A DNA stretch of 64,000 bases, from NCBI RefSeq assembly GCF_010093535.1, contig NW_022985166.1, forward strand, positions 1,582,978 through 1,646,977, read 5' to 3'. Numbering within the stretch: the first letter of the stretch is position 1; each line of letters opens with the position of its first letter. Made by a program: the position numbers and the translations under genes. The stretch is from Lindgomyces ingoldianus. Lineage: Eukaryota > Ascomycota > Dothideomycetes > Pleosporales > Lindgomycetaceae. The notes below the pieces were generated by a model that worked only from the letters and a program-made list of their open reading frames with translations, was not told the origin of the DNA and did not search any database. This document shows, in pieces, positions 55,828 through 64,000 of this stretch.

Positions 55828-58800
55828 ATGGATCAATCGAGGCAGACCAGGCGGAACAGAAGGGAGATCGGCGCTCCAGAGGCGACACCATCCCGGGACA
55901 GATGGCGAGACGACACCGAGTTGTACACCCGCAGCAACTATCCCTCGTCGACGATTCGCGCTGTCACCCCCGAGGCCATTCCCGAGGGCGAGGTTGCGCA
56001 GAACAGCTACGCCAGAGATACACACCTAGCATCATCGCCGCCCATATCGCCTCGCTCTGGCAGCAGCCTCCAGCGCGACCCTCAGGCCCCCAGGAACACC
56101 AACCCGCGCAGCTTTGTTTCCAGGTCCAACTCCAGCGAAGCTGATTACACACTACGAAATGCTAGAGAGGGGCAAACAAGGCCGCGAACAAGGACGCTAG
56201 AAGAGCGGTCCACACGAGACAGGTCGCCGCCGAACCTGTTCGTGACGAGCCGGCACCGCATCGGCTCGGTGCACTCGACAGGCTCTGCTAACTTCCAGGC
56301 TCTCGAAGAAGCCGTCGTGACCTCGATAGGGCATCCGTCCACCATCTCTCCTCCCTCGCACCCCCCACCGCGAACCTCTAGCTCGAATCGAAGCCGCCTC
56401 ATCAAGCAGCCCCCACGCACTGCTTCCCCCATCCCGCAGATGGTGGCCTCTCCCAATGCTCAGCCCGACTCTTGGGTGTCGCCCGTCCCAGCATCGGATG
56501 CAAGGAAGGTCCTAAAGCTTATGCGCGCCACGTGCGGCAAGATGCAAGGCATGCTGGCCTTTAGACGCGGCGAGGCAAACCCGTGGTCTTTGTCGTACTG
56601 CTATATAAACGAGGAGGCTGGGAGTCTCGTGTACGAGCCTAAGAGCGACACATCCTATCATCGCACCCTCGTTCCTGACCTCCGAGGCTGCCGTGTGAAG
56701 AGCGCATACGATGCCGAATCCTACACGGCTTACATCCACGTTCTCGGGCATAACTCGAAGTTGGAGGTCTTCTTGCGGCCGCCCACCCAAGACGAGTTCG
56801 ATTCGTGGTTCGCGGCGTTGCTATGCTGGCAACCCATTCGTCCCAAAGGAATACACAACAAAATGGCCAAACCACAAACCTCGCTCGTAGCCGAGCGGCG
56901 GCTTGCTGACAGCAGGAGACATTCGGAGGTGTCACTCCTAAAAGAAGCGCCAATCATCAAGGTCGGGAAAATGATATACTGGGACACTAGTGTCACATAC
57001 AGCAACACTGGCACGCCAAAAACTGGGGCTTCGAGACCACAAGCGTACCGGATACAGAGTCACGGCTCGCGGAGGTGGAGAAGGGTCTCTTGTACCCTTC
57101 GAGAAAACGGAGAGCTCAAGCTGTACTCCGACACTGATGTCACACTAGTCTCCGTGGTGCAACTCTCTCAGCTCTCTCGATGTGCTGTCCAGCGATTGGA
57201 TCCCTCGGTATTGGATAACGAATTTTGCATCGCCATTTATCCACAATATACATCTACATCTACATCGTTATCATTGTTACGCCCCATATTTCTGTCCCTA
57301 GAATCACGAGTCTTATATGAGGTATGGATTGTCCTACTCCGAGCATTCACTATTCCGCAGCTGTACGGGCCTAAGCAGCCAACGCTGAACGAGGAGGGCG
57401 CACTATCGCCGTCCTTTGGAACCCAAGATATGTTCCGAATGGAGCGATCGCTGTTCTTTCGGGTTGTCGAGGCCAGGTTGATGCCGCCAATAAGCCCCAA
57501 AATGGCGGAACACGGTACACCAACACGGCCAGCTTCGTCAGTGACGAACTCCGGAGGCTACTATGTGGAGGTGTTGCTTGACGGTGAAACAAGAGCGCGA
57601 ACTATGGCCAAGTCAGAAGGCCAGAACCCGTTTTGGAGAGAGGAGTTCGAGTTTTTAGATCTTCCCGCTGTCCTCTCAACAGCATCTTTATTGCTCAAGA
57701 AGCGACCTCCCAGTCAGATGCGCGCCGACAAAGGCCACCACGACAACCCGCTGTCCTCAGACTCTTTCACTTCGGAAGGCGCTGGCGGCTATGCTGGTAT
57801 ATCATTCGATCAAACATGCGGCAAAACAGACATCTACCTGGATGATCTTGGCCCAAATCAAGAGATCGAAAAGTGGTGGCCGTTAGTTAATATGTATGGA
57901 AATAGTGTGGGGGAAGTTTTTGTCAAGGTCAGCGCGGAGGAGTGTGTCATACTAATGGCTCGGGACTACCAGCCTATGTCGGAGCTTCTTCACAGGTTCT
58001 CAAACGGGTTGACACTACAAATCGCCCAGATGATACCAAATGAACTCAAGAGACTATCCGAATACTTACTCAATATCTTCCAAGTCTCTGGACAAGCTGG
58101 AGAGTGGATCATGTCTCTTGTGGAAGAAGAAATAGACGGGACACTGAAAGAAACCCCAGCCAGCCGGTTGCGATTCAGCAAACGGCTAGGCTCCACTGAT
58201 TCCACCGAATCATTCGGCTCCTCTAGCGACCGGGAGCTATTCGTACGTGACATGGGCAATAACGCCAAACTTGAGGCCAACCTTTTGTTTCGCGGCAACA
58301 CTCTCCTGACCAAGTCCTTGGATTTCCATATGAAAAGACTCGGGAAAGAATATCTAGAGGAGACGTTATGCGAGAAGTTGAGGGAGATCAATGACAAGGA
58401 CCCAGAATGTGAAGTTGATCCAAATAGGATCACATCGCAACATGAGCTGGATAGGAATTGGAGACGCTTGATCAACTTAACGGAAGATCTGTGGAAAGCA
58501 ATCTACAACTCAATATCTCGCTGCCCCCAGGAACTTCGACTGATCTTTAGGCATATTCGAGCTTGTGCCGAAGATCGATACGGCGACTTCCTTAGGACGG
58601 TCAAGTATAGCAGCGTGTCAGGTTTCTTATTCCTGAGGTTCTTTTGTCCCGCTGTTCTCAATCCGAAGCTCTTCGGGTTGCTTAAAGGTAAGTGTACACG
58701 CCAGAAATTGAAAAGACCCCCTAACGCAAAGAAGACCACCCGAAGCCGAAAGCACGCCGAACGCTTACACTCATCGCTAAATCTCTCCAAGGTCTTGCTA

Positions 58801-59999
58801 ACATGTCCTCTTTCGGCACAAAAGAGCAGTGGATGGAGCCCATGAATGTTTTCTTAAATTCGCACCGGCAAGAATTCAAGACCTACATCGACAACCTTTG
58901 CTCGATATCATCTTCAACATCAACACTACCCCCAATTCCTCCTTCATACAGCACACCCCTCGCTATTCTCCAACGCCTCCCTCCAACCTCCCGAGAAGGT
59001 TTCCCCTCCTTGCCCTACCTAATTGATCACGCCCGCAATTTTGCCGCCCTAGTCGACCTTTGGCTTGATAACACCAAAGACTCAGCCCGTAATATCCAGT
59101 CCACAGATGGAGACCTCCTTCGTTTCCACAACATATGCGTTAGCTTACACGAACGCACAAGCGATTGCCTCAACCGGGCTGAACGCGCTGAACGCCCTAG
59201 TTCTAGCCTCAGCGTCAAATGGGAAGAACTCGTGGAGCAGTTGCAAGGTTCTGCATCCTTCGAGCCGACTCGTGGGGCTGCAACTCGCAATAAAGCTACC
59301 GCATCGGCATCTGCCTCGATGCCCACAAGTCCATTGACTGAAGAGCTAACCAGCTCCTCATCTACGAGCACACCAATCACCATGAAACCCGCCAGAGCAC
59401 CGAAGACGAGACATCAACAGAACTCGTCGATATCGGCTTCCGCGAGCTCCGTGACGTCTACCTCGTCAAACCCATTAACAATGAAAGGCAGGATTGGCGC
59501 ATACGCGCCTAGCCTGAATGAGTCAATTTCAGCGTCTACATCGGCATCGGCATCGGCTTCTGCAGCCGAGGAAACGCCACCGGGAAGTAGTGATGGCTTG
59601 CATATGGTGTCAATAGGGTCGTCGTCCTCATTCACGGCAAATCCAAATGTTCATATTAATTTGGCGCATATCAACTCCGATCCCACATCCCGCCCGCCGA
59701 GGAGTGCAGGAGGCATGAGTATGGAGGGAAGTGAAGCGGGTAGTGGGGAAGAGTATACAACGGCACTTCCAAGATTCGATAAAGAGAAGGAGAAGAAAGA
59801 GAAAGGCCTTAGGGGTGTTTTGCCATTCAAATCTCGGAGACGGGATAAGGACAAGGATAAAGACAAAGATAGCGAGCGGAAGGGCAAAGAGAGGGATCGT
59901 GATGCGGATCGTAATACGGACCGAGGCGGAGCTACTTCAAGCGCACTAGGTGCATATGGATCAAGAGGCATCAATGAAGGCGTCGGAGGGGAGTGGTGA
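55828..59999 (+). CDS. BUD2: RasGAP protein of the BUD2/CLA2 type (PH, C2, RasGAP domains)
   Basis: Two exons (55828-58687, 58732-59999) joined by a 44 bp intron (GTAAGT, CTAAC, CAAAG) give 1375 residues. The start is the ATG at 55828; the frame upstream only reaches a TTG. After a disordered N-terminus come PH-like regions at about 225-340 and 375-510, a C2 domain at about 530-690 (YYVEVLLDGETRARTMAKSE, NPFWREEFEFLDLP) and a RasGAP domain at about 715-1020. The GAP has NLLFRGNTLLTKSLDFHMK, with the likely arginine finger, and SGFLFLRFFCPAVLNPKLFG across the intron. The C-terminal 350 residues are Ser/Ala/Thr-rich with a Lys/Asp/Arg-rich RDKDKDKDKDSERKG stretch. In yeast BUD2 stimulates the Rsr1 GTPase in bud-site choice; in filamentous fungi such proteins act in polarity. 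Confidence 0.9.
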
Positions 60000-61837
60000 C
60001 TAGATGGTTGGTACACAGGGAAGTACAATAGCCCGAAGTTGGGAAGGGACAAGGGAGGCAGGCGGAACTCCGACGCGGGAAAGCAAGGCGATGATGTGGA
60101 GTATGTGTGAGGAGGGAGGCATGAGAGCGAGAAGGATTGCTTGCATGCAGACTCAGCATGCGTACGCCACAAGCACTTGATAACGCCACTTGAGCAAGAT
60201 GGAGATTGACGCCGCCTTCGCCGAGCTACGAGAAGGAAAAGATGCCTTGCTAAGCTCCGTGCTCAATTTACACCGGACGGAACGGAACTTCACCGCCATT
60301 CCTTTTATTATGCTGCGCAGTTCTCGTTGCCGCATGTCCTTCGAGTCAACCCAAACCAAATACTGAACCGAGCTGTACCGTGCCCTATTACAGCATATTC
60401 ACACCTCCCACGGACCATTAATAGAGATAATTCGACAAGTCGAGCCTCTTGCTAGAACCAGTGCGGACACCACTGTCCTGCAAATTTCCGTCCCAAAATA
60501 CTCCTGCTCCGACCATGTCGAGTTCCAAGACGCAGTACGCCTTCCAACTTTTGGTCTATCTCGCCATTCTGGACTCTCTTTGCCGCATGCATATTGGTGG
60601 TTCCTGTCTTGTCTAATTCGGGTCCTTTTTCTACTTCACCGTCTGTAGCTGCGTGGACAGAATCTCACGCAGAGCCGAGCGGAGTTTGTCCTCTTCGTGG
60701 GTCGCCGGCCGCAGCATGTCTATTCGTTGAATAGGACTAAGGCCAGTCCAGTGCACCCTAATACTCACCGTAAATGTGCTGTGCATTGCAGCACATTGGC
60801 AATCATTACTCTCAGCTCATCTCAGCCCAGGAGGAGGGTCTTTCCTACCTGGTCTGGCAGGCTATCATCCTTACTTGCTTGCTCGTCCTCACCGCTTGGG
60901 ACTCGACTCCTGTTTACCGCGACGCTGAACTTTACTGGCTAGCCGTAGGAGTCCTGCACTGCACACATACAGAAAAGGGTGGACTTGTTACGTCGCGTTT
61001 CGTTAAGTTTATAACATTTTGATTGATTTCACATCACTCATTTGCATACCTAAAATCTTTCAGTCTGCTTGATATTTGTTTCTATCTGTGAAAGCGTTTA
61101 GCGTTCATACATTTCACATTCATATTCATGGTCAGAGCTGGGGTCTAGGTTGGGAGAGGGACACATTTGGATTGGGTTGGTTGGGTCCAACGAGTAGTTT
61201 CTTGTATATGAGAGAGGAAAGGTATTGGACCGGACCGAACTGGGGTGGATTGGATACGATTCCTATCAAGTACACTAGGGGGGATGGAGTCTTCATTGGT
61301 GGTAGGTGGCTTATTACACTTCTGATGCACGGCGGCGGTCATTCGACTTCCTGTTTTATATTCGGTGGCTTGGATTTTGAGCTTGGATGGCTGCGTGGGT
61401 AGATGGTTATCAAAGGTTTGGTTTGATTCGGGGTTTTGGTGCGCGCGAGTTGGATTGGAGATTTATATATTCACGTACTCGAATGCAACATATATAATCA
61501 ATCTTCTCCGTTCGTTTGTAGGTGTAGGGAATGGAATTGAGACAGTTGAATGTAATGTATAAATGTCGTTGATTGGTTGTCATGTGAGCGGTTTCAGTTA
61601 TCGTGGATAGCTACTTTCAGTGCAGCTAGCTATGCGTAAAACCTCCTTTCTTAATCCCTCAGCTGTCGTCCGCCAGCTCATACGCTAAAGTGGTATGGCA
61701 CGGGAAATGGACTTTTCGTTCTAGTAAGCCTTCCTTACCTTTCCCGCACCCTCGTCCATCACACACGTACCTCTCCATCATAGCTCCGAGCCCATGCCAA
61801 CCCCCCACCACATCACTCCTCACACCCCCAAAGCCCC
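60000..61837. other. Intergenic region between convergent genes
   Basis: The 3' flanks of the RasGAP and CYP40 genes. The longest frame (61076-61402) has a Gly/Trp-biased composition but no recognisable domain. I see no RNA gene. Confidence 0.5.
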
Positions 61838-63184
61838 TTAATCAAAATCAAAAGCATTCCTATAGACCTTCTTCTCCCTCTCTCTCCTCTCCCTAACCCT
61901 CTTCCTCACGCCCTCCAACTCCCTCCCAACCGCCACATCCCCGGGCACCAACCTCTCCGCCTCCTCTAAGTCCTCCAACGCATCGTCATCATTCTTCTTC
62001 CCAATCCTCGCCTGTGCACGGCGGAAATACGCCTTCCCTTTGTCCTTATCGTTAATCCCCTCGATCTCCAGCGCCTTCGTTGCGGATTCGTTAGCGGCTT
62101 CGAAATCCCGGAGTTTATTCTGGAGCAAGGAAGAATTGGAGTAGAGGATTATTTTGAGGGCGTTGAGCTGGGGGAAGAGGTCCGCGGGGTCAGTGTCCAG
62201 GGGTGTGGGGTGCTCGTGCAGGTAGCGCAAGGCTTTTTGGTATTTTTGGAGACCGAGGACGAGGTTTGAGGATTTGAAGGCTGAGTTGCCGAGGTCTTTG
62301 AGGGCGGAGGCGATGGAAAGGATTTCGGTGCCCGTGATTTCGGTGGAGTTAGTTTTCTGGTCCTCCGGATAGTCTTCGTAGGGGTCGCCGGTTGCGTCGG
62401 GGATCTTTTCTGTGGCGCGGTCGTAGGCGTCTCCTGTGAGTTCACCGCAATCTGGGGGTAAAAGAGGTTAGCTAGGGCATGGATTTAACGAGTGAGGGTG
62501 AGGTTTGCGTACCAACGATAGTAGCATCATGCAACGGCTTATCCCCATTCTGCGTCTTCAAATTCTCAATCTCCCTTACAACACTCCTCCCATTAATAAC
62601 TTCCCCAAACACCACATGCTTCTTATCCAGATGCGGCGTGGAGACCGTCGTGATGAAAAATTGACTCCCATTTGTCCCGGGTCCCGCATTTGCCATACTC
62701 AACAGAAACGGGCGATCGTGGATCTGGTCGAAATTCTCGTCCTCAAACTTCTCACCGTAGATGCTCTCCCCGCCCGTGCCGTTGCCCATGGTGAAGTCGC
62801 CACCCTGGATCATGAAAGATTTGATGACACGGTGGAAGATGGAGCCCTTGTAGTGCAGAGGCTTGCCGGAGGTACCGAGTCCCTTCTCACCAGTACAGAG
62901 GGCGCGGAAGTTTTCGGCCGTCTTAGGGACGACTGGGACAGTGCGTTAGTATTTGAGGAGGATGTGGGGAGGGATACACATGCTGTCATTGTACTGAACA
63001 TGTTAGCATAATGAAGCCCTCAATTCCGGAGGAAGAAGACTCACAAGTTCAATTACAATACGTCCAGCCTTTACTCCGCCAACAGTAACATCGAAGAAAA
63101 CGCGCGGACGTTCTGTGTATTATACTGTTAGCAGAGCACACTGTGCTGGAACCTCGTCGTGGGGTTCTTACTTGTGGATGCCAT
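61838..63184 (-). CDS. CPR6: Cyclophilin 40-type peptidyl-prolyl isomerase with TPR domain
   Basis: The model has five exons (63184-63172, 63112-63045, 62993-62984, 62932-62513, 62451-61838) for 374 residues, close to the 371 of yeast Cpr6. The N-terminal cyclophilin domain has [76 protein letters not shown] and [19 protein letters not shown]. Three TPR-like helical repeats follow at about 215-350 ([51 protein letters not shown]). These proteins fold clients together with Hsp90. Exon 3 has only 10 bases, and its best-fitting donor is GC (A/GCATGT) rather than GT. A GT donor six bases on would keep the frame but insert residues into a conserved site. Confidence 0.9.
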
Positions 63185-63939
63185 GGTTGCAGTTTGGAGG
63201 AAAGGGCAAAACAGAGACAGGAATTGCGTGCGGGGAGTGTGTGAGAGAAGGTTGTAAGTGAAGTCTCGAGGCTGAAGAAAGCGGCGTCGTCAGGCAAGGT
63301 GCCAGAAGCTTCTACAGCGTGCCAAGACATGCACACGCACCCAGCAATCCCACAAAGACAGGTTCGCCCACCTGAAAGGACGACTCGCGAGGCTAGCTGG
63401 CTGGAGGCAAGTGTCACAGGGATTTGAATGCAGGCACCAAGTCCCTCCAATGGTTCCTCGGGTGCTGTACCTGTTCAAGCATTGTTGACGTGCATTTCGC
63501 GATGAGGGGCATCAACAGTCATAGTGGGGTTTCGCAAAGGCTTCCCCAAACAGCATCACCAGCGAAGCAAACCCCACGGCGCTTGATCTTTTCGAACTTC
63601 TCACTTATCCCCCTATTGCGTTTGTTACGTCAACCCTCCCTGTTCATGTTCCACGAGAAGTGTCGATATGCAAAAAGATCAAGATCTATGCGAGCGGTTT
63701 CTATTCCAATTCCTGTCCTACGTGAAAGCCTGTCCGGACAATGATGCGATGTGTGTAGGGGTATTTGATGCAGAAGAAGGAGATTATGAAAGAAAGATTC
63801 ACAAGCCATGCCACAAACCCGATCCCAACAAAACCAAAACCGAAGGGTCCTCAACATGTCCCACTACAATAGGCTTCTCAGCGCTTGGTTGCCACGGAGA
63901 AGGGCAAGCAACGGGAGACAGCCTCGTTCTCGTCATATT
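63185..63939. other. Intergenic region
   Basis: Promoter of the CYP40 gene and sequence up to a possible new gene at the window edge. The open frames here are not protein-like. Confidence 0.45.
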
Positions 63940-64000
63940 GATGGACAAATCCCCCTTGCAAGACCCTCCTAAGCGCGTTCAGCCTCTGCAGCTTCCACCA
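63940..64000 (+). CDS. Possible 5' end of a gene running off the window
   Basis: An ATG at 63940 opens a frame (MDKSPLQDPPKRVQPLQLPP) that stays open to the last base. It is too short to judge, and it could be chance. Confidence 0.2.

Noticed and set aside
58803..59999. Separate gene starting at the internal ATG at 58803
   Set aside because: It is the second exon of the RasGAP gene: the splice signals and phase join it to the GAP domain.
61076..61402. Gly/Trp-rich ORF of 108 codons
   Set aside because: It lies in the 3' flank between convergent genes, with low-complexity composition and no domain.

Overview
The window comes from a filamentous ascomycete (Pezizomycotina). Protein genes are broken by short GT-AG introns of about 45-90 bp with CTAAC/CTGAC-like branch sites. 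The flanking genes are typical of this group (COG8, BUD2-type RasGAP, CYP40, P450nor, rhodopsin-like membrane protein). A 9.2 kb block at about 24.85-34.05 kb is very AT-rich, TpA-rich and full of stops, as expected after repeat-induced point mutation (RIP). I cannot place the genus from sequence alone. Gene models below were assembled by eye from reading frame, splice signals and phase, so exon borders are predictions.

Layout. 0-1.3 kb: 3' part of COG8. 3-20 kb: an accessory stretch. It holds four members of one uncharacterised four-helix membrane protein family (3068-3944, 12266-13219, 16413-17506, 17800-18700), an F-box protein, a secreted beta-sandwich-like protein, a frameshifted cysteine-rich secreted peptide, a decayed short-chain dehydrogenase, an AsaB/CmcJ-like oxygenase and an orphan EasG-like NAD(P)-binding protein. 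20.7-21.6 kb: one copy of a 276 bp repeat beside a hemerythrin-like pseudogene. 23.4-24.0 kb: a small secreted protein.

24.8-34.3 kb: a nested insertion. A second copy of the 276 bp repeat is split by a 9.2 kb element with about 170 bp inverted ends. That element is itself split by a 5.67 kb Ty3/gypsy chromovirus with 318 bp LTRs. Everything inside the inverted ends looks RIP-mutated, while the flanks do not. 34.3-38.5 kb: gene-poor sequence with the relic of a NACHT (NLR-like) gene.

38.5-49.3 kb: an enzyme block: secreted tyrosinase, tannase/feruloyl esterase, FMN-binding PNPOx-like protein, P450nor nitric oxide reductase and an alpha-dioxygenase, the last two tail to tail. The first two could act on plant phenolics outside the cell. 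The last two are haem enzymes for NO and fatty acids. No shared pathway is proven.

50-64 kb: mostly housekeeping genes: rhodopsin-like membrane protein, a disordered fungal protein, the BUD2-like RasGAP and the CYP40 cyclophilin, whose best model needs a GC-AG intron. The strongest candidate for something undescribed is the four-copy membrane protein family. It shares intron positions, intron phase and a junction motif.
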